Positions 22,793 through 28,919 of a stretch of 31,312 nucleotides of DNA are shown here, in pieces (within the stretch, counting starts at the first letter, position 1; each line of letters starts with the position of its first letter). Source of the DNA: a virus; the IMG/VR virus record IMGVR_UViG_3300025112_000103, positions 1 to 31,312 of that record; one strand, 5' to 3'. The translations under genes were made by a program, and so were the position numbers. Under the pieces are notes generated by a model. The model was not told where the DNA came from, searched no databases, and saw only the letters and a program-made list of their open reading frames with translations.

Positions 22793-23415
22793 AAATCGCC
22801 GAAGCTAAAGCGATCACGGGGGGTCTCTCCAATCCCTCTAAGATGCCAGGGAAAGCCTACAATCTATCCGCTTTCGATTGTGATATGGGCTCTAAACTCG
22901 CTGTAAAAGCGGGAAGTGTATGCTCGGGATGCTATGCTCGAAAGGGTCGCTATCGTTTCCCTATGGTGCAAAAAGCTCTAAAGCGTAGACTCGCCTCCCT
23001 CGATCACCCTTATTGGATCGAGGCGATGGTCACGCTAATTAGCAAACAATCCCCCAAACACTTTCGCTGGCATGATAGCGGGGATATTCAAAGCCTCGCG
23101 CATCTAATGGCTATTACTGCGATTTGTGGATACACTCCTAATACGCAGCATTGGCTCCCTACTAAAGAATACGGGATAATCAAACAATATCTAAAGCATT
23201 GGGATTTTCCCTCTAATTTGTGTGTTCGTGTTTCGGCTCCACTCATGGATCATCTCCCTAAGACGCTCTCGGGTGTCTTGGGGAGTATGGTTTTCTCGAA
23301 AGACAAAAAGCCTGATACTTCGATCTGCCCCGCATCTAAACAAGGAAACCAGTGTGGCTCCTGTCGCAATTGCTGGGATTCTTCTATTCCTGTAATTGCT
23401 TACCCGAAACACTAA
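22789..23415 (+). CDS. Phage GP88-like protein
   Basis: 208 residues from GTG 22789 (GTGA overlap with the gene before). Landmarks: KMPGKAYNLSAFDCDMGSKL, VCSGCYARKGRYRFPMVQKA, HFRWHDSGDIQSLAHL, a TPNTQHWLPTKE block, NLCVRVSAP and a Cys-rich end (CPASKQGNQCGSCRNCW). This is the pattern of the GP88 family found in many phages; its function is not known. The Cys clusters suggest a bound metal. Confidence 0.8.
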   Translation: MKIAEAKAITGGLSNPSKMPGKAYNLSAFDCDMGSKLAVKAGSVCSGCYARKGRYRFPMVQKALKRRLASLDHPYWIEAMVTLISKQSPKHFRWHDSGDIQSLAHLMAITAICGYTPNTQHWLPTKEYGIIKQYLKHWDFPSNLCVRVSAPLMDHLPKTLSGVLGSMVFSKDKKPDTSICPASKQGNQCGSCRNCWDSSIPVIAYPKH

Positions 23416-23654
23416 TGCACATACCCGAAGCACTCTCATGCGCTGCCGATGCAATTATGATCTGGGACTATCATTCTGCCCCTTTGCAGTATAGCGATAA
23501 GTTTCCCGACGATGACTGCGATTATATAGCATACATTCCAAACGGGATAATCCCACCTTATCTAGAAGAGGGAACCCGCTTCGCCCCTTGTGAAATTAAA
23601 CTCTCTTTTGTTCCGCTAGACGACGCTATCGTTATCGCAGGGTACCACGCATGA
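23415..23654 (+). CDS. Unknown 79-aa protein
   Basis: Starts MHIPEALSCAADAIMIWDYH; acidic, beta-rich. No family recognised. ATG overlaps the stop of the GP88 gene (TAATG), which decides the start although the frame is open further upstream. Confidence 0.65.
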   Translation: MHIPEALSCAADAIMIWDYHSAPLQYSDKFPDDDCDYIAYIPNGIIPPYLEEGTRFAPCEIKLSFVPLDDAIVIAGYHA

Positions 23655-23863
23655 AACCGAAACCAAAAGCTAAAGCTATCGAGGATTTTCTGGAAGAGTC
23701 CTCAAAGTCTCTTTATGGCAGTTCACGCCTCGACTGTATCAAACACAATACATGCGTGAAGTGTGCAGCTAACGCTAAACGCTTCCGTGATACTTCTTCC
23801 TTGGAGGAGTTTGCAATATCTGGTTATTGCCAAACTTGCCAAGATTCTATTTTTGGGAAATAA
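23651..23863 (+). CDS. Conserved small phage zinc-binding protein
   Basis: 70 residues: CVKCAANAKRFRDTSSLEEF, then AISGYCQTCQDSIFGK at the end. Two C-x2-C pairs with the F-R-D-x-x-S-x-x-E-[YF]-x-I-S-G-x-C-Q-x-C-Q-D-x-x-F signature match a very common small phage protein of unknown function. ATGA overlap with the gene before. Confidence 0.8.
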   Translation: MKPKPKAKAIEDFLEESSKSLYGSSRLDCIKHNTCVKCAANAKRFRDTSSLEEFAISGYCQTCQDSIFGK

Positions 23864-23869
23864 TCCAAT

Positions 23870-24088
23870 ATGTTCAATTCCGTTACGGAAATTCACAATA
23901 AGTCGATCGCGTTGGGTAATGCGTTCGCTGCGTCTTATGCGTCCGACTCGTCGAGCGATGCCACTCTCGCATTGCTGGAAAACTACAAGGACGAACGGCG
24001 CAAGCTCGCTAAGCAGATGGGTCCAAACGGTTACAAGCGTCCTGGTGCTGCCGAGGCTTTCTCGGCCACTCAGGGCGATAACCTGTAG
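23870..24088 (+). CDS. Unknown 72-aa protein
   Basis: Starts MFNSVTEIHNKSIALGNAFA; helical, with many Ala, Ser and Lys residues. No family recognised. Last gene of the P10 operon; no Shine-Dalgarno site; R6 follows. Confidence 0.6.
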   Translation: MFNSVTEIHNKSIALGNAFAASYASDSSSDATLALLENYKDERRKLAKQMGPNGYKRPGAAEAFSATQGDNL

Positions 24089-24097
24089 CCTAGACTA

Positions 24098-24140
24098 GAC
24101 TTAGGCCCCTTCGGGGGCCGGGACGCCCCCCCATAAGTCC
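24098..24140 (+). repeat. Stem-loop element R6 (degenerate)
   Basis: GACTTAGG (24098-24105), hairpin GGCCCC-TTC-GGGGGCC, and ATAAGTC (24133-24139). The conserved tail and peptide start are missing, and the second stem strand has diverged. Confidence 0.75.
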
Positions 24141-24187
24141 TTACTATCACAACACTTAAAATTATCCAATAAGTATTAAGTGGGGGG

Positions 24188-24215
24188 TGGACAAATCGAT
24201 TTTGTGTGCTACAAT
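24188..24215 (+). promoter_or_regulatory. Leaderless promoter P11
   Basis: TGGACA, 16-base spacer without the usual CCGAAATTAGTG, TACAAT (24210-24215), seven bases AGTAGGT, ATG 24223. The most divergent member that keeps the geometry. Confidence 0.75.
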
Positions 24216-24222
24216 AGTAGGT

Positions 24223-24429
24223 ATGAAGTTGACAGAACTAGAAACATTCATCGTTCGCACCCTCACGATTATCGAGAAGCTCCTCCCCCACGACGAGGAA
24301 GGTGCGAAAGCGTTTTATGACATCTCTAAGGTGCTCGGATTGGATACTGAAAAGCATCCCGCCGACTCTGTTCGGGAACTTGCTGATAAGCTCACCCCGC
24401 CCCATCCTCGCACCGCGAGTATGAACTAA
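24223..24429 (+). CDS. Unknown 68-aa protein
   Basis: Starts MKLTELETFIVRTLTIIEKL; helical and acidic. No family recognised. Start set by P11; the stop overlaps the next start (TAATG). Confidence 0.65.
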   Translation: MKLTELETFIVRTLTIIEKLLPHDEEGAKAFYDISKVLGLDTEKHPADSVRELADKLTPPHPRTASMN

Positions 24430-24746
24430 TGGGATTTTTCTCGTGGGATTGTGAAGTTTGCGGGCATCCGCTGCTCAGTGTTTATGCGTTAGAAGATAAA
24501 AATGCATGGATGAATAACGTCGTAATACTTACCGAAGAAGGACACAAATTCTCAGGGGCATACGATGGATATGGTAGCGTAGATGACTGGCAGGAACCTT
24601 TCGAGGACGGGACCTGCGAATGCTATCATAAACTATGCTGGGAAAAAGCAGGAAAACCTACACGGTTTACAGAAGCATCTGAAATGTCAGACGATCAAGG
24701 GTACTTTTTCGAGGCTGGAGTGCATAACATTCCTGAACCAAACTAA
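24429..24746 (+). CDS. Conserved protein, MGFFSWDC family
   Basis: 105 residues. MGFFSWDCEVCGHPLLSVYA, then WMNNVVILTEEG, SGAYDGYGSVDDW, CYHKLCWEKAG and DDQGYFFEAG match a conserved phage and bacterial protein of unknown function. Cys8 and Cys11 and the later Cys pair could bind zinc. Coupled to both neighbours by TAATG overlaps. Confidence 0.75.
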   Translation: MGFFSWDCEVCGHPLLSVYALEDKNAWMNNVVILTEEGHKFSGAYDGYGSVDDWQEPFEDGTCECYHKLCWEKAGKPTRFTEASEMSDDQGYFFEAGVHNIPEPN

Positions 24747-24964
24747 TGACTAAATACACAATCGAGTTGGATGAGGAAGAAATCGAAATTGTGAAAAGGA
24801 TCTTTACGGACTTCAACCACCAACAAAGCCTGCACGTCGTCGAGCACCTTGCCATCTACAACCAGTGGGCGGTCCAACGCCACCTCGATCTCGCGCAGGA
24901 TCCCCTGTTCGGCCCATTGCTGAAGGGAATTTTAGACCAGATTTTGAACCCGAAATACGACTAA
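24746..24964 (+). CDS. Unknown 72-aa acidic protein
   Basis: Starts MTKYTIELDEEEIEIVKRIF; helical, with a His-rich centre (HVVEHLAIYNQWAVQRHLDL). No family recognised. Last gene of the plus-strand block, followed by a terminator. Confidence 0.65.
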   Translation: MTKYTIELDEEEIEIVKRIFTDFNHQQSLHVVEHLAIYNQWAVQRHLDLAQDPLFGPLLKGILDQILNPKYD

Positions 24965-24966
24965 CT

Positions 24967-25012
24967 AGCCCCTTTTGACTTTTATAATAGAAGCCCCAAA
25001 AGGGGCTTTTTT
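24967..25012 (+). terminator. Intrinsic terminator with alternative long stem
   Basis: AGCCCC-AAAA-GGGGCT (24992-25007) followed by T6. The same right arm can also pair with AGCCCCTTTT at 24967-24976 (10-bp inverted repeat with AAAAGGGGCT), so two foldings compete. Confidence 0.85.
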
Positions 25013-25067
25013 CGTGCCTAAAACGAAAGTTAGACGTTTTGACTTTTCTCCTACTTTCTCTAGGAGC

Positions 25068-25108
25068 AACAACATCTAAGTTGTTATTATTTCACGACTT
25101 AGATTTTT
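25068..25108 (+). promoter_or_regulatory. Two mutually exclusive hairpins followed by T-run
   Basis: AACAAC-ATCTAA-GTTGTT (25068-25085) and ATCTAAGT (25074-25081) / ACTTAGAT (25097-25104) share bases, and the second is followed by TTTT. Attenuator-like, but nothing downstream on this strand is clearly coding. Confidence 0.35.
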
Positions 25109-25369
25109 GGGTGTTTTTAGCTTTTCTGATGTATTTGACCGTCTAAATCACGTTTTGACTTTTTTACTGTGGGGGGTCGATACGGTAAAGGGGTCTCAGA
25201 CCTTGTTTGACTTTTTTACAAGCCTTTGTAATTCTTTCAAAATAGCTTGTAATAGGGCTATTCGATCAGTTAGAGTGGTTTTTATGGTTTGACTTATTTG
25301 CATATATATAAGTTGATTCTTACTTAAGTCGGTTTTGACTTATTTGCGGTGGGGCCAAGCTCACATAGT

Positions 25370-25456
25370 TCAAAAACAGCTAACCATAATGATAAATGCA
25401 ATTCCAACTATAATCATAGGCCAGAACATTGGTATTCTTACCAATTTCTCAATCAT
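25370..25456 (-). CDS. 28-aa single-pass membrane peptide
   Basis: MIEKLVRIPMFWPMIIVG followed by AFIIMVSCF: a short cytoplasmic head and one hydrophobic helix. It begins 9 nt after the stop of the upstream minus-strand gene. One copy of the GTTTTGACTT motif lies directly before the ATG, and no clear Shine-Dalgarno site is seen. Confidence 0.5.
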   Translation of the reverse strand: MIEKLVRIPMFWPMIIVGIAFIIMVSCF

Positions 25457-25464
25457 TTGACTTT

Positions 25465-25647
25465 TTACCAACTTTGTCTCCCTCTAACATGGTTGAAATA
25501 AGCTATTGTTTTATCCACTCCTTTACCCTCGTTTTCTTCCTCTTTGTCCTGGTTATACTCTACTCTCCTATATATCGGAATAGGTGTTTTGACTTTTCTA
25601 CATAGCTTATCACTATGTTCAATACGTTCTTTCTCTTCATCACTCAT
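25465..25647 (-). CDS. Unknown 60-aa charged protein
   Basis: Starts MSDEEKERIEHSDKLC; acidic and basic clusters, probably soluble. No family recognised. AGGG lies 10 nt before ATG 25647, within the end of the upstream gene. One copy of the GTTTTGACTT motif lies inside it. Confidence 0.6.
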   Translation of the reverse strand: MSDEEKERIEHSDKLCRKVKTPIPIYRRVEYNQDKEEENEGKGVDKTIAYFNHVRGRQSW

Positions 25648-25653
25648 GAAATT

Positions 25654-25863
25654 CTACCCTGAGAAAAAACTAAAGAAATCCTCTTCCGTCCTTGCTTTCT
25701 GTTTCAGGTCCTTGAGTATCTTCGCCATGTCTGTCCACATGAGTCGGAAGATCTGAGCATGTATCTTGGTAGCTAGAGCTACCTTACCCCCGAAGGAGTA
25801 AGCCTCATCTACTTTTTCTGATAGATCTGCTAGCTCACGCAGTTTCTTCGCTATATGTTTCAT
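25654..25863 (-). CDS. Unknown 69-aa helical protein
   Basis: Starts MKHIAKKLRELADLSEKVDE; helical and basic, ending EEDFFSFFSG. No family recognised. Weak Shine-Dalgarno site (GAAAG). Confidence 0.65.
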   Translation of the reverse strand: MKHIAKKLRELADLSEKVDEAYSFGGKVALATKIHAQIFRLMWTDMAKILKDLKQKARTEEDFFSFFSG

Positions 25864-25872
25864 CGTAGCTTT

Positions 25873-25920
25873 CTAGTGCCTTTCCTTCGTAGGCTTGTTC
25901 TCCTTTGAAAAGAAACCCAT
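25873..25920 (-). CDS. 15-aa peptide with good Shine-Dalgarno site
   Basis: MGFFSKENKPTKERH, preceded by TAGGAG 8 nt before the ATG. Very short, basic. It may be a real small peptide or a leader for the gene starting at 25863. Confidence 0.35.
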   Translation of the reverse strand: MGFFSKENKPTKERH

Positions 25921-25970
25921 TATTTTACTCCTAAAACAGTTATAATATAGACTTTGTCCACTGATAATCC

Positions 25971-26306
25971 TTAAGGAAGAAGTCTATCATATTCGTTAAT
26001 ACGATTTACAATCTCATTAACAGTTCCATACACTACTATGTAACTAACATTTGGATTAGCATGGAACCCTTGGACAGCTACAGTATGCGATTCTGCTCCC
26101 TGTAACACAGGTGCTAGGCTCTCAGTATACATTACTACCAAATCCTCTTTTCCGTCCCACCCATATTTTAAGAGCTTTTCTTTATCTTCTGGTCGAGCAT
26201 TTTGGAGGGCTTTAATTCTCTTAGGATCTATCCATAAATCAGTACGTCGATCGGTTAGATCCCCTGAGACTTTATGAAACTCAAATACTGTGAATTTAAC
26301 TAACAT
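25971..26306 (-). CDS. Unknown 111-aa protein
   Basis: Starts MLVKFTVFEFHKVSGDLTDR; beta-rich first half, VAVQGFHANPNVSYIVVYG near the end. No family recognised. ATG 26306 is preferred over 26324 because GAGGA lies 8 nt before it; both overlap the upstream gene. Confidence 0.65.
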   Translation of the reverse strand: MLVKFTVFEFHKVSGDLTDRRTDLWIDPKRIKALQNARPEDKEKLLKYGWDGKEDLVVMYTESLAPVLQGAESHTVAVQGFHANPNVSYIVVYGTVNEIVNRINEYDRLLP

Positions 26307-26574
26307 CAGGCTTATCCTCTTCATCTAACCTAATTGGGGTGACTGGAACTGTCGATAGTAGAACTACTTTTGTTACATACTCACTAATGACAACATTTCT
26401 TTCTGCTTCAATAGCCCGAATAATACAGTTTATATGGCTATCTTTATATTGAGGAACAGGCCCATAGTGAGTAGCGGAGTATATTGCTTCCTCCAAGGTG
26501 TTAGCCATAACATGTAATTTCTTTACTACAGTTTCTTCTATATTGATTTCGAATTTAGTTTCAGTCGGGCTCAT
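26296..26574 (-). CDS. Unknown 92-aa protein
   Basis: Starts MSPTETKFEINIEETVVKKL; alternating beta and helix (LHVMANTLEEAIYSATHYG). No family recognised. Begins directly at the stop codon of the upstream gene. Confidence 0.65.
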   Translation of the reverse strand: MSPTETKFEINIEETVVKKLHVMANTLEEAIYSATHYGPVPQYKDSHINCIIRAIEAERNVVISEYVTKVVLLSTVPVTPIRLDEEDKPDVS

Positions 26575-26937
26575 CTACTTACCTGCTGCTCTGCCCATCA
26601 AACGCCACAAATCTTTGTAGCTCATGGGAATTGAAATATCAAGCCCTGATTCAAGCCTAATAACAGTTGAACCTTTAAGATCGTTAGGGTCAGGCCAACA
26701 TAATGTGATGTGCCTCAGATTGATCGCTAAGGGCACCTTGTTACCGTTGTCAATAGACAACCATGCAGTAGGGCGAGAGCCTGAGATCACATCCTGGGGA
26801 AGCTCAAGGGGTGTTGAGGGTGTCTTGGTGATTGCTAAGGGAGTGACCGTGAGAACGAACGCTCCTAAACATAAAACTACAACCCGTGAGCCGATACTTT
26901 CCCCGAAATAGAACGTGGCAACTTCTTTTAATTTCAT
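26575..26937 (-). CDS. 120-aa protein with one N-terminal membrane helix
   Basis: Residues 18-37 (RVVVLCLGAFVLTVTPLAIT) form a membrane anchor or uncleaved signal; the rest is probably outside the cytoplasm and beta-rich. No family recognised. Confidence 0.65.
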   Translation of the reverse strand: MKLKEVATFYFGESIGSRVVVLCLGAFVLTVTPLAITKTPSTPLELPQDVISGSRPTAWLSIDNGNKVPLAINLRHITLCWPDPNDLKGSTVIRLESGLDISIPMSYKDLWRLMGRAAGK

Positions 26938-26954
26938 ACTAGTTTACTTTCCAA

Positions 26955-27110
26955 TTAATTTCTTACTAATGCCCACCAACTTGAACCAGCATATAGCAAT
27001 CCCCAAGTTATAAGCAAGCATCCTGCTAATGAAGTCCACCCAACTAGGTGAAATCCTACCGCCAAAGCGACTATCGATATTGCATTTACTACCCAATCTG
27101 GTTTAAGCAT
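26955..27110 (-). CDS. 51-aa membrane protein with two helices
   Basis: MLKPDWVVNAISIVALAVGF, then HLVGWTSLAGCLLITWGLLY and a short tail. Two hydrophobic helices. Its ATG overlaps the stop of the sigma-like gene (TAATG), which supports it as a real coupled gene. No family recognised. Confidence 0.7.
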   Translation of the reverse strand: MLKPDWVVNAISIVALAVGFHLVGWTSLAGCLLITWGLLYAGSSWWALVRN

Positions 27111-27679
27111 TATAGATCACTCCCTAGTGCTGTTGCTATTTTAGATACTAAACTCTTTGCCACTACCCACGAACACTTCATCCCACGCGAAAGAGCCAGA
27201 ATATTTACTTTGCCACCAGACGTTAGAAACTTGTTGGACTCTAAAATCATGTCCAAGGCTTGTGATTCTTTATGCCCTAAGTTTACCCTAAGATCGTCAA
27301 AATACAAGTCTGAGAATGTCACATCATCGTATACCTGCTGATCTACATGCTTGTAATCCATTGAGAATGTCTTCTTCAACATTGGAATCTTTTTGCTGAT
27401 CTTTTTACCTCTGTTGTTTTTTGAATGCCACAAACACGTCTTTGTATATTTATCAAAGAGTGGGTTTTCCCACATCTCACTAAAGGTTTGCCCAGTCTTG
27501 CGGTGGAAGCCGTTGATACTTTCTATTGCAGCTAAGCACAGTTCAGCATAGTTATCCTCAAGGTTAGCCACAGCGTTATCACCTGATATTCGTCTAGTGA
27601 TGGAGTGCATAAGCCTACCATACTGTTCTTCATACTGTTCCCACTGTGCGGCAGTTACATCTAGTGTTACTTTATGCAT
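27110..27679 (-). CDS. Possible sigma-factor-like protein
   Basis: 189 residues. YGRLMHSITRRISGDNAVAN (20-39), then LEDNYAELCLAAIESINGF (40-58) resemble sigma70 region 2.1-2.3 (R-x-x-G-D-x-x-x-x-D-L-x-Q-E-x-x-x-A-L-x-x-x-x-x-F). A basic KNNRGKKISKKIPML segment follows, and a C-terminal helix-turn-helix-like LALSRGMKCSWVVAKSLVSK. This layout recalls late sigma factors of large phages (T4 gp55 role), but the match is weak and another nucleic-acid-binding role is possible. TAATG overlaps on both sides. Confidence 0.45.
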   Translation of the reverse strand: MHKVTLDVTAAQWEQYEEQYGRLMHSITRRISGDNAVANLEDNYAELCLAAIESINGFHRKTGQTFSEMWENPLFDKYTKTCLWHSKNNRGKKISKKIPMLKKTFSMDYKHVDQQVYDDVTFSDLYFDDLRVNLGHKESQALDMILESNKFLTSGGKVNILALSRGMKCSWVVAKSLVSKIATALGSDL

Positions 27680-27957
27680 TAGTTCTCGTCCTCTTCGGGG
27701 AAAGTATCTACAAGCTTATTGAGATACCACTGAGCCTTCTTGAGATCTTCTTCAAACTTCTCTTTATAATTACATCGCATAGTATACTTTAAAATGTTAC
27801 CTAAAAGGTACCCCTGGAATTGTTCAGGACTGAGCTTCGATTCAATAACCTTGACAGCTTCATGCCCTCCCATTGTGTAATGGTCAGGAGAATTTACATT
27901 ATCTTCAGACATGGGCAGGTAGAAGTCTAAACCTAAGGGGTGATTTGATTTCTTCAT
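27679..27957 (-). CDS. DUF3310 protein
   Basis: 92 residues. VNSPDHYTMGGHEAVKVIES, then LSPEQFQGYLLGNILKYTMR and EEDLKKAQWYLNKLVD give the DUF3310 signature (xHPxHYxxG...GNxxKYxxRxxxK...DLxKAxxYL). The family is very common in phages and sometimes labelled nucleotide kinase without clear proof. GGGAG lies before ATG 27957. ATGA overlap with the upstream gene. Confidence 0.9.
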   Translation of the reverse strand: MKKSNHPLGLDFYLPMSEDNVNSPDHYTMGGHEAVKVIESKLSPEQFQGYLLGNILKYTMRCNYKEKFEEDLKKAQWYLNKLVDTFPEEDEN

Positions 27958-28220
27958 TTTTCTAATTCTCCCTCCCAGAAAGTAATACCATCCTGATACT
28001 GCATATGGTAAACAATTGAATCACTGATAACTGCTACGGTATCATCTGATCCTCCATTTTGGTGTATGGCTAAAATAGCTTCAACACGATTAATATCTCT
28101 CTGCACTGCTCTACGACAATACTTCCACTTAGTAGTCTTCTTCCTACATTGAGCCTGGGAGAGTATGTTGATGAGCTTTGTGCGGATCTCTACCAAAGTC
28201 TTCTCTGCGTCACTTATCAT
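27954..28220 (-). CDS. Unknown 88-aa protein
   Basis: Helical basic first half (KLINILSQAQCRKKTTKWKY), then ISDSIVYHMQYQDGITFWEG. No family recognised. AGGA lies 6 nt before ATG 28220 and is part of a possible regulatory fold. Confidence 0.65.
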   Translation of the reverse strand: MISDAEKTLVEIRTKLINILSQAQCRKKTTKWKYCRRAVQRDINRVEAILAIHQNGGSDDTVAVISDSIVYHMQYQDGITFWEGELEK

Positions 28221-28318
28221 AATGGTCCTGCCCCACGGGAACTATCCGTGAATGTTACTCGATTTACTTTTCCAAGCCGTAACTAAACAGTTGAGAAACA
28301 CCTGACAACAGGGCAGGC
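28221..28318 (-). promoter_or_regulatory. Structured leader that could mask a ribosome site
   Basis: On the minus strand CCTGCCC (28317-28311) pairs with GGGCAGG (28233-28227); the 3' arm covers part of the AGGA site of the next gene. Inside are CACGG/CCGTG (28250-28234) and two exclusive stems: GTTAC/GTAAC (28283-28254) and AACT/AGTT (28292-28281), which share bases. Confidence 0.4.
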
Positions 28319-28633
28319 CTATTCATCATACTCTGTAATGAGAGAAGTATGATCCCATTTCTCCCACAACTCGGGAAGATTCTTCTCTACCCATGAAATA
28401 TAGTCTTCACTAGGATTCCACAGATAATACACAGACCCACTACTGGTGGTAATAAGTCTTCCCGAATCATTCACTTTTACAAAGTGTGAAGTGGTAATCT
28501 CATCACCATCTTCAAACTTATCACTGTTATATACTTTGCCGTGCAATGATAGCTTTATAGTTTCAGGAGCAGCGTAAGGATTTTGGGGAGGTCTGGCTAC
28601 CACAGCCCAGTCACGTAAAATTACTTTATTCAT
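28319..28633 (-). CDS. Unknown 104-aa protein
   Basis: Starts MNKVILRDWAVVARPPQNPY; beta-rich (ETIKLSLHGKVYNSDKFEDG) with a GRLITTSSGSVYYLW block and a helical end. No family recognised. ATG 28633 overlaps the upstream stop (TGATG), preferred over GTG 28636. Confidence 0.65.
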   Translation of the reverse strand: MNKVILRDWAVVARPPQNPYAAPETIKLSLHGKVYNSDKFEDGDEITTSHFVKVNDSGRLITTSSGSVYYLWNPSEDYISWVEKNLPELWEKWDHTSLITEYDE

Positions 28634-28791
28634 CACTTACTTATTCTTCTGGAGTTTTTATCCTTCAAAAAAACGTAGCCCTTACCTTTGCCATGCTTGA
28701 GGTCTCTTTTACCTCGCACAGACCCTTTACGGCCAGTAGCTTTATTGCTTTTGTTCTTTAGATGTTTATTTGGTTTCTGCTTTAGACTCAT
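28633..28791 (-). CDS. 52-aa very basic protein
   Basis: MSLKQKPNKHLKNKSNKATG, then GSVRGKRDLKHGKGKGYVFL: almost only Lys, Arg, Gly, Ser and Asn. It may bind nucleic acid. AGGA lies 8 nt before ATG 28791, which decides the start although the frame is open to 28824. Confidence 0.6.
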   Translation of the reverse strand: MSLKQKPNKHLKNKSNKATGRKGSVRGKRDLKHGKGKGYVFLKDKNSRRISK

Positions 28792-28806
28792 AATTTTATT
28801 CCTAAA

Positions 28807-28918
28807 TGGTGGAGGTGGCGACATCGAAATCGCGTCTTACTAAAAACCCTTTAGTTGCAAGCGCAGTTTATCGGGCTGGTCTTTCACCTGTTCTAGCAAT
28901 CGAATCCATTTCACCCCC
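28807..28918 (-). ncRNA. 112-nt tmRNA-like RNA (RNA-2)
   Basis: Acceptor stem GGGGGTG (28918-28912) pairs with CACCTCC (28817-28811), including G3.U70, the alanyl-tRNA synthetase identity pair; then A73 and encoded CCA. The D region holds GGATTCGA, identical to the tmRNA 5' signature. The T arm GCGAT-TTCGAT-GTCGC follows AGAC as in tmRNA (E. coli GGACGCGGGTTC). TTGCTAGAA near the 5' side can pair with TTTTTAGTAA before the T arm, the P2 position. Only about 45 nt remain inside; the usual pseudoknots and tag region do not fit. It starts 1 nt after the stop of the upstream gene, so it must be processed from the operon transcript. Confidence 0.7.
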
Positions 28919-28919
28919 G

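Larger units (their letters stand above)
24973..25601. repeat. Eight dispersed copies of GTTTTGACTTWTTTRC
   Basis: Copies begin at 24973, 25036, 25152, 25205, 25287, 25332, 25455 and 25586, all in the same orientation. Two (25152, 25332) extend into a further GTGGGG. Most lie in the 400-bp gene-free stretch between the convergent gene blocks; the last lies inside a minus-strand gene. No -10 box stands at the right distance, so they are probably not promoters. Iterons or protein-binding sites are possible. Confidence 0.7.

Noticed and set aside
25107-25292. 61-codon plus-strand frame
   Set aside because: It is composed of the GTTTTGACTT repeats and T-rich sequence and has no ribosome site or recognisable features.
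24973-25601. GTTTTGACTT motifs as sigma70 promoters
   Set aside because: TTGACT resembles a -35 box, but no copy has an acceptable -10 box 16-17 bases downstream.
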